Positions 11,176-25,400 of a DNA stretch of 64,000 nt are shown piece by piece (position 1 is the stretch's first letter; the number at the start of each line of letters is the position of its first letter). This DNA comes from Macrobrachium rosenbergii. Its lineage: Eukaryota > Arthropoda > Malacostraca > Decapoda > Palaemonidae. A program made the position numbers and the translations under genes. The notes below the pieces were generated by a model. The model ran no database searches, had not been told where the DNA came from, and saw only the letters and a list, made by a program, of their open reading frames with translations. The stretch spans positions 35,933,099-35,997,098 of the forward strand of contig NC_089744.1 of the NCBI RefSeq assembly GCF_040412425.1, in the 5' to 3' direction.

Positions 11176-13235
11176 CCAACGGCTTCCATACTTAGTGCAG
11201 CTTCAAGTATGTTCAAACCCCTTGTCCAAACGGACAGGGTAGGGCCTTAATACTTCAGAGTTTGACATAAGATTTTAAAGTTCAGGTGAAACACTTACAA
11301 CTGCAAGTTGACTCAAGTGACCAGATAAGTTTGAGTTTTTTTTTTTCTTAGCTTGACAGAATTTTAAAAAGAAAACTGCCCCTGACTGCACATTTCGTAT
11401 TCTTCATCTCGTACTTTGTAAATACTCGGAGCCATCCAGCCAATTGCAATTTCCTTAAGCTCGCTCGTGAATGCAAGCCGTCTTTATTGGTAATTTTCAC
11501 TGGGCGATGTGTAGTCCGTCACTGGAAGCACATCAACGTGATTAGGTTACTTTCAAATTAGTTTCCTTGTTATAAATGCCAAGCCAATATTGTACGTGAC
11601 AGTATGCGTGTGAAGTGACTTCAGTCTAATTTTTTATGGTATCTCCTATCTTATTCGTCCAAAACGGTCCCTTCACTCATGGAGAATATGTACTGTAGCC
11701 CTTTGTTTCTGAATTGATCACGTAATTCTTTTAAGCATACTTGCATTACCTTGTTTCATCGTTACCTTGAAGTTTTAACGTTTTATATGGGCTTAGTGTG
11801 AAATGTCTACTAAATACGCATCTATGGCTGCGCGTGTGAAGGAAAATCGTCTGTTTTTTATTTTTTTATTTTGTTACATTATTCAATATTGCTGTATTTG
11901 CAAAACTTGTTTATGAACTCGTGGCTATGCCGTCTCTTTCTCTATCGAACACGTGAGAAGTGATTTGTGTACCTGCTACCAATTCGTTTGTTTCAGAGAT
12001 TCTTTAAAAGCTTAGTAAACGCAACGTTAGCTCTGCTAAATCTTTTACTAAAGTTTTGTTGGAAACAGGTACGATTTGAACTTGCCTACTGTGCGTTTTA
12101 ATGCTTTCCTTAAAACTTCTTCTTACACATCAGGCTCTGCCATGCCATACATTCTCAATCTCTCTCTCTCTAGTGTCTAGCATTATCATCTCTTTTAAAA
12201 AGATTAACGTAAACATTGTATTGACACAGCCTTTGCATGTTATGATACCATAATGTCAGGTTTTTGTTCAGTCCTTACTGTAAGTCATCCGTCAGTCCTG
12301 TCATTTATGGGCTCGAACTAATACCGACTACTGTCCAATCTCTTACCGTGCTGGCTCCTCGAGCTGCACTGCAATCCGTTGCCACTCACACTAGACTACT
12401 AAAGGTTGTTGCATGCTCCTAAGAACTAATTTTTGAAGTATAAGCGTTCCAAAATAACCCTTTGTTTGGCAGTCACTGTGGATCACCCATGCAAACCGAG
12501 GCATTAACCGACTTTTTTTTTTTTTTAGCTTCGATGTCACTATACAGCAGATTCGTTGTTGATGTTTGCAGACAGGCACTTGTAAGAATTTCTGTTGGAA
12601 TTGTTTTAGCGTTCTTTTAATCAACTAGCCGTTAACTACTTATGCATTAGGTAGGGTTGATCTAGTTTCTGTGGGTCTAGAACGTAGTCGTGGTCATGAC
12701 GTCGAAACTGATACACTCAAGCAGTTGACACCACTGTTTGTGATTCCTGAAGTTATCTCTGCTGCAGGTCTAATCACAACATAATAGTCAAAGTGAGAAA
12801 ATTTTTATTTGATTTATAAGGGATTCCATCAATTGGTGTGTTTGCCTTAACACCAGTTGCTACTCATGCCAGACTGTATAGGCGTGATGCAAGTTTCATT
12901 AACGCTTGGTAATGCACAGTGAAAGGACGTAATCATTCGTTTAGCGGCAACCCGCCATCTTGATTCTTGAACCGGGCATGTCAAATTTTTTTATTTGAAG
13001 TCTTCACGTCGCCTGATGGATGGCGTTAGAAAAATGAATTTCCGGGTGCTGTCCATCTGGATTTACTTCTGTTTAATATTTTGTGTGGTACTTTGGTCTT
13101 CTTTTAACAGAACATTTGCTCAAATGTTTTCAGTCAGTTTACATGGGCCCGATTCCATCAGGAATCATGAGTTCGCACTGCTAATCCGTTGTCTCTCATA
13201 CAAGTCTAAGATCTGTTGCAACTAACTGTCTGTGG
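11176..13235. other. No gene seen
   Basis: Anonymous unique-looking sequence between two copies of the segmental duplication. Frames up to 77 codons (12391-12624, minus strand) show no recognisable domain. Confidence 0.6.
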
Positions 13236-13560
13236 TTTGATTTTCCAGTATTGACCAAACCTAATAGATGGGTTAAGGGCCTCTAGTATAGTTATTGATG
13301 TACACTTGGGCAGTTGGTATAATCGTAATAATAATAATAATTTCGGATCTGGACAAGATACAGCTACTTATCATTCGGGTCTTGCAGCCAATTCATGTGT
13401 TTGTAACTCGTCGTCTTCGTCATTCCAGAAGTTTTGGTTGTGGTTCATAGAAGAGGCCAAGCTCATTTCAAGGAAGATTTAGGATATCCTCCCTTTGATC
13501 CTAGATAGACTTCTGCATTTTGCTTTTAAACTTTTCTCTCTCTCTGCATAGTAAAGACTA
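13236..13560. repeat. Segmental duplication, copy 3 (left part only)
   Basis: Shared with 9886-10395: acttgggcagttggtataat and cgtaata, ggatctggacaagata with agatctgtgaaagata, ttttggttgtggttcatag with ttcgattgtggttcgtag, and gatcctagatag with gatcgtagatag. It ends in a short (CT)n, as the other copies do at the same joint. Confidence 0.7.
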
Positions 13561-13763
13561 AAGGCCCGTTAGTTTGTTTCATGTGCTGAGTGTGTAGTGT
13601 GAAGTTTTGTCCGTAAGTAGTATATATTATAATGACTGGTACTGTTACTTGTTACCGTAAAACCCTAAACGGCCTTAAATATCGCAAGTTGTGGAAGTAC
13701 TTGCTTTGGATAAGCTTTTTAATTTTTCACCAACTTGGGTGTTCTGTCAATTCCTGCTGTTAG

Positions 13764-14495
13764 CTGGGGCGTAGCTGACATTCCATCAGTGGGGGCGTCT
13801 AGGCTGGACCAAGACTTTTTTTGAGGGGCCAAAGAAAATTATATTAAACTAAAGTACCAATTCTGTAATTAGGAAAATACACTATTCTCGAATGTATATA
13901 TCCATGTGAATGAAGGAAAATATTAGTAATTAACCTGTAATTGAAATTATAGAGCACAATCTTCAATTAATTTTCGACTCTTACTATATGCAAATGTATC
14001 AAGTACTGAAACGTAAATTTCCTCTCAACCTTATATTCAACACTAGCCTAATTTCTATGATCAAGTTTTCATTTTCAACTATAGTACAGTTTCCTTGTCA
14101 TGTTTTTAACCTATCCCATTCCCTCTTCTTTATCGCCTCTCCCTGGAAATTAACTACGCAGCAGTAGCAAATTCGATTTCACTTATTCAAAACTGTAACT
14201 ATAGTTTCAATAACTTCATACGTAAGTTGATAACATTAAGTTGGACCATACTATCATGAAGAAACATGTCATTTGTGTTAAAAACCTACAGCTATATCCA
14301 TACATTTTTAGCTCTATACAAGTTGTAAAGTTAACAAGAACAAAAAATGTCATTAGATACATACCACAACTGTAAATAAACTAAAAATATCTGCTTTTGA
14401 CCACCATGGGGTTGATGTTTAGCTACAAAGAGAATTTCAACTTGTGAGGGCCAAGCACTTGACCGGCACCCCAAGCCCCACAAGCGACGTAACTG
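13764..14495. mobile_element. hAT-type non-autonomous transposon, 732 bp
   Basis: Flanked by a perfect 8-bp direct repeat GCTGTTAG (13756-13763 and 14496-14503), the target-site length of hAT elements. The ends are CTGGGGCGTAGCTG on the left and, inverted on the right, CAGTTACGTCGCTT, imperfect but alignable terminal repeats. The interior is AT-rich, has no transposase and shows no coding potential. Confidence 0.75.
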
Positions 14496-14901
14496 GCTGT
14501 TAGCGTGTAATGTATGCAGGGCGTTCTTTAGGCAACATTGCGCAGAGATTATCTTTCATCCAGTCTGGGAAGCGTTTGTGGCTGGCTTGGTGTTAACGCT
14601 TCAGTTACAAGACGGTGTTCTCAAAAGGAGTCATCGGTACCAAAGATTCTTTGCTGCCTGTTACTTTGCATTGCATTTGACAGAAACTCCCGTTTAACTT
14701 CTATCCATCTTGGCATTTCTCCGGATTTACTTCTCATCCAAGAGTCTTTTCTGGCGAGCCCAGATGGTGTATGGAATTGAATCATTAGTCTGGGTGAAAT
14801 TCTTTATCAATGATTTGTTTCGATTTTGGATCGTAAGATCGTTTTCCTCAAAGGACTTGAAGTCAACTGACTAGGCACCTTAACACGCAAGTGCTAGGCA
14901 A

Positions 14902-14904
<3 letters not shown>

Positions 14905-14959
<55 letters not shown>
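14905..14959. repeat. (TA)n microsatellite
   Basis: Pure TA tract. A similar one is at 33851-33905. Confidence 0.95.
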
Positions 14960-14962
<3 letters not shown>

Positions 14963-15020
14963 TACGTCCGTTGTCCCTCTTATTGTTGAGAGGACTTGCG
15001 GCGTCAAACGTGGTACTGGA

Positions 15021-15320
15021 GTGGAATATAGAGTTTAGGCCAAAGGCCAGGCGCTGGGACCTATGAGGTCATTTAGCGCTGTTAAGGAAATTGAGAGTAG
15101 GTGGGTTTGAAAGTTGTAACAGAAGGAAAACTTCGCAGTTGCACTATGGAATAATTGTTAGGAGAGGGTGGATAGCCAGATGGAAGATAATATGAATGGA
15201 GGTACAGTAAAAGATACTAAAGGGGTTGCAGCTGGGGACCGAAGGGACGCTGCAAAGAACCTCTAGTAATGCCTACAATGCACCCTGTGAGGTGCACTGG
15301 CGGCACTACCCGCCTACGGG
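15021..15320 (+). repeat. Interspersed repeat family R1, copy 2
   Basis: Same order of blocks as copy 1, starting gtggaatatagagtttaggc and ending cctacggg. It lies about 60 bp to the right of a (TA)n tract (14905-14959). Confidence 0.85.
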
Positions 15321-16623
15321 TACTGACTGCAGGTAGACCAATCATGCCTAGATGCTCGAAGAAGATGCATCGTTTGTCTGTCCATATGGCCCGATTTCAT
15401 AAACATGAATGGTCTTGGAAGTTGGTTTGGGATCTGTGAGGAACATGTATCGCTTCACTGATATTCTCATACTGCTTGCTAGTGTTGATGCTTCTGCAAT
15501 AAAACATTTGTAAGGTACTCGAGTGTGAAAAGTTTTCCAGCATATATTTAATCGCGCTGTACAGCAAGCCCGGCATTACGCAGCATTACTATGTGCTGCT
15601 CTTTCTAGTTTTAAGCTGGTCAAGCCTTTAGTTGAAGCTCTGCTGCTTTTACCAGACTTCTTACTTTGCTGCAAATTTTAGTAGCTCCCGGTGTTTTTTT
15701 ATGGTAGGGGAGTTAGCCTTCACTTGAACCCCGCCCCACATTGTTTGCAGGAGACCGATGTTTTTGTGATACTTTTGGCTATCGATATTTAAGATCTTAT
15801 TCTAAGCTTTAGATCAATAGCGTTCTTGTTGACTATTCTCATTTTGACGGTGCTTTTCATAGCTCATTTTAAACTCCGAAGGAGACTACTGTAACCTTTG
15901 AATTACAAGATATTTTTTCACTGGAACATGGAAATTGCAAGATGTTCTGCTTTGGTCCTTGTTAGCTCGCACCTGGGGTTGACCCTTCTTGGTGGTACAT
16001 GGAAATTGCAAGATGGTGGGGTTACCCTTCTTGGTGGTGGCGGTTTAGTACTCCCTGATAGTTTCGACTTCTCGGTTTTACGGTTTATGACCACACTACT
16101 TTTTACAGTCGAATGACATGGATTTTTGTTAATTTCTATGGTCTTTTAATTTCATGTACTCGGTACATAGGTATGCTCTCTCTTTCTGCTCTCTCTCGTG
16201 TTTTGTCGTTGTACGTATGTGTCAGCACTAGAAAATCAGTAATTTAAATGTAAGCCACTTGTCATCACATTATTAGCCTATCTGGTGGCTTAATTTAAGA
16301 GTTTTAAGTCCTAAGTTTGACAGAACTGGTAGGCATGAATTAAAATAAAAATGTACGTTTTTTGTTAACTTGGAGTATACTTAATATTTCTAGGGTTTAA
16401 TGATGGATATGTCTATTCCTTCGGGCTGTCAAGCTTTATCCAGTGTTTTTAACAGTTATGGTTAATAGGTTTTTAGTGCGTATTGACTAAATACCCTTGT
16501 TCATTATCTGATATGCCTTTTGGCCTTAAGTATTGGCTACAAAATGTACATTTTATGTTGCCCCACGCATTTAACAGAGCAATTTCTGCTTAAGGGCACT
16601 TGTGCCGTCAATTAACTTTATAT

Positions 16624-16990
16624 TGCATAAACATTAAAAATTGTTGATTTTAATTAGCTATCTGATATTGCATGTTAAAAATTTTTGATTTTAAATGCTA
16701 GTCGCATAAAAATTAAAAATTCTGTTGATCTTAATTAGCTATTTGATTTCTGCTAGTCACAAACATTAAAATTAGCTATTTGATTTCTGCTAGTCACAAA
16801 CATTAAAAATTTGATCTTAACTGATTTTTGCTAGTCGCATATAAAAATTTGATCTTAACTGATTTTTGCTAGTCGCATAAACATCAACAATTCTCTTGAT
16901 CTTAATTAGCTATCTGATTTCTGATTTTTGCAAGTCGCATAAACATTATTCTCTTGATCTTAATTAGCTATCTGATTTCATCTAGTCACG
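16624..16990. repeat. Degenerate minisatellite of about 45-65 bp unit
   Basis: Repeated blocks of gcataaacattaaaaatt, gatcttaattagctatctga and tttctgctagtcac follow one another about seven times with deletions between copies. The AT content is very high. There is no coding potential. Confidence 0.75.
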
Positions 16991-17590
16991 CTGTCTTGAA
17001 ATGTATTTAATTTTCATATGATAACCGGTACTAGCCCCATTGACTAACTGCAAGCCCTTATGTAGATGCCAGAAGCATTGGTTTTTCATTGAGATGTTCA
17101 AGTTAGTGTATATAGTAGCTTGAACTTTGAATGCTTTTTCTTTAGAAGTGATTTAGTTTTGAGATTTATGGCTAGGACTGTCAACTGTTCGCTTTAAATT
17201 TTGTGGCTACGATTGTCAACTGTTTGCTTCAAAATTATCTGTATTTGCAAGAAAACCCAAGAAGGTAAATCGCATATTTTAAAGACCAGTAATTTTTTTT
17301 TTTTTTTTTTTTTTTTTGCGTATTTAGTCTCGATCTCTTTGGACGAAATGTACTTCAAGGCTTGATGAGGGGGTACCTGTGTGTGTGTATCATTCTTCAA
17401 GTCTTCTAGCCCGTTTCTGACAAAAGTTAGAGATGGCATACCAAAGAAAGGTCTTTCATATCCCTTTCCCTTTCTGTAGAATACGCTGGATTTCGTTATA
17501 GTTGTCACGTTTTGAAATTGTAGAGGCCAATTGTTTGTTAGTTTGTAATATCAGTATATAAACGCAAACTTTATCTCCTACAGAATGTGT

Positions 17591-17990
17591 GAACATCAAA
17601 ACTAGTCAGCATATGATTTTGGAAGAGTGCTTAGAGAGCAAGAGGGTCGCCGGAGCAACAGATATTTAAAAATAAGCCGGTAATCCAGGGCAATTAATGA
17701 ACATCAAAACTAGTCAGCATATGATTTTGGAAGAGGACTTGGAGAGCAAGAGGTAATCCAGGGCAATTAATGAACATCAAAACTAGTCAGCATATGATTT
17801 TGGAAGAGGACTTGGAGAGCAAGAGGATCGCCGGAACAACAGATATTTAAAAATAAGCCGGTAATCCAGGGCAATTAATGAACATCAAAACTAGTCAGCA
17901 TATGATTTTGGAAGAGGACTTGGAGAGCAAGAGGATCGCCGGAACAACAGATCTTTAAAAATAAGCCGGTAATCCAGGGCAATTTAATGA
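17591..17990. repeat. Tandem array of a 108-bp unit, 4 copies
   Basis: Copies begin at 17591, 17699, 17772 and 17880, each with gaacatcaaaactagtcagc. Full units are 108 bp; the second is 73 bp because it lacks the block containing cgccggaacaacagatattt. The copies are almost identical, so the array is young. Confidence 0.9.
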
Positions 17991-19462
17991 TTATGATATC
18001 AACTTCTGGACGCCTCACTTTTCTAAAAATAAAATTGTTTTTATTTTTTTTTTTTTTTTTTTTTTGCTGCTGCTGCGAGGCGGCATCGACTGCAGTAGTT
18101 TCTGGCAGGTAACTTGTAAATTGTGTAAAAAAAAATTCAAAATACTTTAACATTAATTTTATTTGTCCTTTTTGATGCCTGAAACAAGCCGGACACGACT
18201 TCTTATATAACAGGAACCAACTATACGTTTCAATGAAACTGACAGCAGGTTTGTTAACCCGAGTTGCCAGTTAACCTGCTTTAATTTTGAGCACCCCACT
18301 TGCCAGAGCCCAGAACTACCAGGTGTGGGTACCTTGTGAAAAGACGTTAAAACAACGCCTCTACATTCTTCCATGTCCGTCCGGAGGTAAAAGATACACC
18401 CCAAGTCACCTGGAATTAATTTATGACTGTTACTGGCCATTTTTGATGGAAGTATTCCAATCCTTTCATTCTAAAATCACTCAGCCTGCTGATGAAGTAA
18501 GACGATGAAGGTCCTTTAGACATTGAATGAGACTTCTCACACCTATATAAAAGAAAAAAAAAAAATTTTTTGTGGTTTAGTAAAAGTAAACAATTGGCAC
18601 AAAAGGACTACTTTCGGCCCTTTTACTTTGTAAATTAATCAGTAACAAACGACTTCAGATTTAATATATCACATTAAGTACCGATTCAGCTTTTTACTGT
18701 GGTATTAATAGAACCCTTCTTTCACTTACTCAGAGCAATGTATGGGGCTTTCAACACTTCCCAGGTTGGGAAACCAAAATTTCTTTTATCCACATTTTGC
18801 AGTGATTCACCACATCCTTATAGTCCGGTGCCTCACCTGTCTGAAATAAAAAAAAAACTTGTTACTGAAGTTCAGTACCAATACTTCGTTTGTTTTACTG
18901 GAGAGTTTATTTAAAATAAATCTAACAAATTATCAAAATGAAACTTTAATTACCAAACCACAGACCCACTGATACACACATACAATTTTTCAAACTCCAT
19001 GCGAGTGATACCTGTCTCCTTGAAGCTTCAAACAAGATCAAAATGATCTTTCGAAGGCACTGGTGACAAATTTAAGCTTAAGTTAACCCATGCTTTGTCT
19101 TTTTATCTCTTCGCTTTCGATATAGTATTTTGCAAGGGCAATTAGTCAGACTACTGAATCTTATTTCTGGACTCGCACTAAGCTCGTGCTACTGACAACT
19201 CTTATTTAACTGAATGCAAATTGAGCGTTGGCCCTGTTGCATACGAAGGAAAGTCTGGAAAAACTATTACTGTCTACAGTGCCTTCAGTAAGGCATGCTA
19301 AAGACCTGGAACACTGCTGCACGGATACAGTGAATAACGAACGAACTATCCTGTAACTACAGTCAGGGAAAAGCAACAGGTGTTCAGTGAGGTGTCCAAG
19401 ATTATTGTAAATATTAGTGGTTTTGTAATAAAATTGAGAGTCATGCCAAAGGCTAAATGTTC
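17991..19462. other. No gene seen
   Basis: Sequence between the 108-bp array and the satellite. Several 60-93-codon frames on both strands (18159-18440 minus, 18287-18508 plus) overlap each other and carry no known motif. Confidence 0.55.
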
Positions 19463-22400
19463 TTCTAACAAACTGTATGAAGAATGGCCAAGAAATGAAC
19501 CTTATTTATCAAACCACATGAAGATGGGGCAAGAAATGAACCTTATATATGAAACTACATCAAGATGGGTTAAGAAATGAACCTTATATATGCAATATAT
19601 GGGCTAAATAATGAACTTTATAGAACAAATCACATGGTGGGCCAAAAAATGAAGCTTACATAAACCATATGAAGATAGGCCAAGAAAAGAACTTTACTTA
19701 AAAACAACATGAATATAGGGAAAAAATGAACATTATAGAACAAACCACACGAAGACGGACCAAAAATAAACTTTATATAAACCACATGAAGACTGGAAAA
19801 GAAATGAACTTCATCTAACAAACCACAAGAAAATGAGCAAAAAATTAACTTTCATAGAACAAATCATATGAAGATGGTCCAAGAAATGAACCTTATATAA
19901 CAAACCACATGAAGATGGGGCAAAAATAAACACTATATAAGAGACTACATGAAGATGGTCCAAGAAATGAATATAACAAACCACATAAAAGTGGGCCAAG
20001 ATATGAACTTATATATCATCACATGAAGGTGGGCAAAGAAATTAACTTTATATAACACATGAAGATGGGCCAAGAAATAAACATTATATTACAAAACCAC
20101 ATGGGCCAATAAATGAACTTCAACTAACAAACCACATGAAGATGGACCGAGAAATAAACTTTACATAAAATACGTGAAGATGAACCAAAAAATGAACTTT
20201 ATATACCAAACCACACGAAGATAAGCCAAGAAATAAACCTTTTATAACGAACTATATGAAGATAGACCAAGAAGTGAACTTTATATAGTAAACCACATAA
20301 AATGGGCCGTGAAAGGAACCTTATATAACAAATTACTTGAAGATGAGCCAAGAAGTGAACTTTATATAACAAAACACATGAAGTTGTGCCAAGAAATGAA
20401 CCTTATACTGTATAACAAACCACATGAAGATGGGCCAAGAAGTAAAATTTATATAACAAACCACATGAAGATGGGCGAGGAAATGAACCTTACATAACAA
20501 TCTACATGAAGATGGGCCAAGAGATGAACTTTATATAACAAACTGCATGGAGATGGGCCTGGAAATGAACCTTAAATAACAATCTACATGCAGATAGAAC
20601 AAGAAATGAACTTTATATAACAAACTACATGAAGATGAGCCCAAGATATGAACCTTTTATAACAAATCACATAAAGGTTGGCCAAGAGATGAACTTTATA
20701 TAACAAACCATATGAAGATGGGCTAAGAAATGAAACTTATATAACAAATCACATAAAGGTTGGCCAAGAGATGAACTTTATATAGCAAACCATATGAAGA
20801 CATAACATACTACATGAAGACAGGCCAAGTAAAACTTCATTTACAAACCACATGAATATGAACATTACATAACAAACCATATGAAGATTGGCCAAGAAAT
20901 GAACTTTATATAACAAACCACATAAAGATGGGCTAAGAAATGAACTTTATATAACAAACCACATGAAAATGGGCCAAGATATGAACTTTATATAATAAAT
21001 CACATGAAGTTGGGCCAAGAAATTAACTTTATGTAGCAAACCAAATGAAGTGGAGCCAGGAAATGAACTTTATGTATCATACCAAATGAAGATGGGCCAG
21101 GAAATGAACTGAAGATGGCCAGGAAATGAACTTTATGTATTAAACCAAATGGAGATGGGCCAGAAAATGAACTTTATGTAGCAAACCAAATGAAGATGGG
21201 CCAGGAAATGAACTTTATGTAGCAAACCAAATGAAGAGGAGCCAGGAAATGAACTTTATGTATCAAACCAAATGAAGATGGGCCAAAAATGAACTGAAGA
21301 TGTAGAAATGAACTTTATGTATTAAATCAAATGAAGATGGGCCAGAAATGAACTTTATGTAGCAAACCAAATGAAGATGGGCCAGAAATAAACTTTATGT
21401 AGCAAACAAAATGAAGATGGGCCAGGAAATGAACTTTATGTAGCAAACCAAATGAAGATGGGCCAAGAAATAAACTTTATGTAGCAAACAAAATGAAGAT
21501 GGGCCAGGAAATAAACTTTATGTAGCAAACAAAATGAAGATGGGCCAGGAAATGAACTGAAGATGGCCAGGAAATGAACTTTATGTATTAAACCAAATGG
21601 AGATGGGCCAGAAAATGAACTTTATACAGCAAACTACATAAAGATGATCCCAAGAAATGAACCTTATATAACAAATCACATAAAGGTTGGCCAAAAGATG
21701 AACTTTATATAACAAACCATATGAAGACATATAACATACTACATGAAGACAGGCCAAGTAAAGAACTTCATTTACAAACCACATGAAAATGAACATTACA
21801 TAACAAACCATATGAAGACTGGCCAAGAAATGAACTTTATATAACAAACCACATGAAGATGGGCTAAGAAATGAACTTTATATAACAAACCACATGAAAA
21901 TGGGCCAGGATATGAACTTTATATAACAAATCACATGGAGATGGGTCAAGAAATTAACTTTATGCAGCAAACCAAATGAAGAGAGGCCAGGAAACGAACT
22001 TTATGTATCAAACCAAATGAAGATGGGCCAGAAAATGAACTTTATACAGCAAACCAAATGAACAAATGAAGATGGGCAAGGATATGAACTTTATGTAGTA
22101 AACCAAATGCAGATGGGCCAAGAAATGAACTTTATGTAGCAAACCAAATGAAGATGGGCCAGGAAATGAACTTTATGTAGCAAACCAAATGAAGATGGGC
22201 CAGGAAATAAACTTTCTGTAGCAAACCAAATGAAGATGGGCCAGGAAATGAACTTTATGTAGCAAATCAAATGAAGATGGGCCAGGAAATGAACTTTATG
22301 TAGCAAACCAAATGAAGATGGGCCAGGAAATGAACTTCAAGTAGCAAACCAAATGAAGATGGGCCAGGAAATGAACTTTATGTAGCAAATCAAAAGAAGA

Positions 22401-25400
22401 TGGGCCAGGAAATGAACTTTATATAGCAAACTACATGAAGATGATCCCAAGAAATGAACCTTATATAACAAATCACATAAAGGTTGGCCAAGAGATGAAC
22501 TTTATATAACAAACCATATAAAGACATATAACATACTACATGAAGACAGGCCAAGTAAAGAACTTCATTTACAAATCACATGAAAATGAACATTACATAA
22601 CAAACCATATGAAGATTGGCCAAGAAGTGAACTTTATATAACAAACCACATGAAGATGGGCTAAAAAATGAACTTTATATAACAAACCACATGAAAATGG
22701 GCCAAGATATGAACTTTATATAACAAATCACATGAAGCTGGGCCAAGAAATTAACTTTATGTAGCAAACCAAATGAAGAGGAGCCAGGAAATGAACTTTA
22801 CGTATCAAACCAAATGAAGATGGGCCAGGAAATGAACTTTATGTAGCAAACCAAATGAAGATGGGCCAGGAAATGAACTTTATGTAGCAAACCAAATGAA
22901 GATGGGCCAGGAAATGAACTTTATGTAGCAAACCAAATGAAGATGGGCCAGGAAATAAACTTTATGTAGCAAACCAAATGAAGATGGGCCAGGAAATGAA
23001 CTTTATGTAGCAAACCAAATGAAGATGGGCCAGGAAATGAACTTTATGTAGCAAACCAAATGAAGATGGGCCAAGAAATGAACTTTATGTAGCAAACCAA
23101 ATGAAGATGGGCCAGGAAATGAACTTTATGTAGCAAACCAAATGAAGATGGGCCAGGAAATGAACTTTATGTAGCAAACCAAATGAAGATGGGCCAGGAA
23201 ATGAACTTTATGTAGCAAACCAAATGAAGATGGGCCAGGAAATGAACTTTATGTAGCAAACCAAATGAAGATGGGCCAAGAAATGTAGCAAAGATGGGCC
23301 AGGAAATGAACTTTATGTAGCAAACCAAATGAAGATGGGCCAGGAAATAAACATTATGTAGCAAACCAAATGAAGATGGGCCAAGAAATGAACTTTATGT
23401 AGCAAACCAAATGAAGATGGGAAGAAATGAACTTTAGGCAAACCAAATGAAGATGGGCCAGAAATGAACTTAATGTAGCAAACCAAATGAAGATGGGCAA
23501 GGAAATGAACTTTATGTAGCAAACCAAATGAAGATGGGCCAAGAAAGAACTTTATGCAAACCAAATGAAGAGAGGCCAGAAATGAACTTTATGCAGCAAA
23601 CCAAATGAAGATGGGCCAGGAAATGTAGCAAACCAAATGAATATGGGCCAGGAAATTAACTCTATGTAGCAAATCAAATGAAGATGGGCAAGGAAATGAA
23701 CTTTATGTAGCAAATTCAATGAAGATGGACCAAGAAATGAACTTTATGTTGCAAACCAAATGATGATAGGCCAGGAAATGAACTTATGTAGCAAACCAAA
23801 TGAAGATGGGCCAGGAAATAAACTTTATGTAGCAAACCAAATGAAGATGGGCCATGAAATGAGCTTTATATAACAAACCACATGAAGTTGTGCCAAGAAA
23901 TGAACCTTATACTGTATTATAAACTACATGACGATGGGCCAAGAAGTAAAATTTATACAACAAACCACATGAAGATGGGCCTGGAAATGAACCTAACATA
24001 ACAATCTACTTGAAGACAGGCAAAGAAATTAACTTTTTTATTATATAACAAACCACACGACGATGGCCCAAGATATGATATTTATATAATAAACCACATG
24101 AAGATGGGATAAGAAATTAACTTTATTTAAAATCCACATGAATATAGGCAAAAAAATCAACATTATAGAAACAACCACATGAAGATGGGCAAAAAATAAG
24201 CTCCACATAAACTACATGAAGATGGGCAAAGAAATGAACCTTATAAAACAAACTACAAGAAGATGGGCCAAGAAATGAACCTTACATAAACTACATGAAG
24301 TAGGTCCAAGATATGAACTTTATATAACAAATCACATGAAGATAGGGCAGGAAATGAACTTTATGTAGCAAACCAAATGAAGACAGGGCAGGAAATGAAC
24401 TTTATGTAGCAAACCAAATAAAGATAGGGCAGGAAATGAACTTTATGTAGCAAACCAAATGAAGACAGGGCAGGAAATGAACTTTATGTAGCAAACCAAA
24501 TAAAGATAGGGCAGGAAATGAACTTTATGTAGCAAACCAAACGAAGATGGGCCAGGAAATTAACTTTATGTAGCAAACCAAATGAAGATGGGGCAGGAAA
24601 TGAACTTTATGTAGCAAACCAAATGAAAATTGGGCAGGAAATTAACTTTATATAGCAAACCAAATGAAAATGGGGCAGGAAATGAACTTTATGTATTAAA
24701 CCAAATGAAGGTGGGCCAGGAAATGAACTTTATGTAGCAAACCAAATGAAGATGGGCCAGGATATGAACTTTATGTATTAAACCAAATGAAGATGGGCCG
24801 GGAAATGAACTTTATATTATAACAAACCACATGAAGTTGTGACAAGAAATGAACCTTATACTGTATAACAAACTACATGTAGATGGGCCAAGAAGTAAGA
24901 TTTATGTAACAAACCACATGAGGATGGGCCTGGAAATGAACCTAACATAACAATCTATTTGAAGACAGGCAAAGAAATTATTTCTGTTATTATATAACAA
25001 ACCACATGGTGACGAGCCAAGATATGATATTTATATAATAAACCATTTGAAGATGGGCTAAGAAATTAACTTCATTTAAAATCCACATAAACTACATGAA
25101 GATGGGCCAAGAAATGAACCTTATAAAACAAGCTACATAAAGATAGGCCAAGAAATAAACCTTATAAAACAAACTATATGAAGATGGGCCAAGAAATGAA
25201 CATTACATAAGAAACTACATGAAGGTGGTCCAAGATATGAGCTTTATATAACAAATCACATGAAGATGGGCCAGGAAATGAACTTTATGTAGCAAACCGA
25301 ATGAAGATGGGCCAGGAAATGAACTTTATGTAACCAATGACATGAAGATGGGCCAGGAAATGAACTTTATGTAGCAAATTCAATGAAGTTGGGCCAAGAA

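Larger units (their letters stand above)
14504..16623. other. No gene seen apart from repeats
   Basis: Holds the (TA)n tract and R1 copy 2. Around 15920-16040 a short tandem duplication shares acatggaaattgcaagatg and acccttcttggtgg. Confidence 0.6.
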
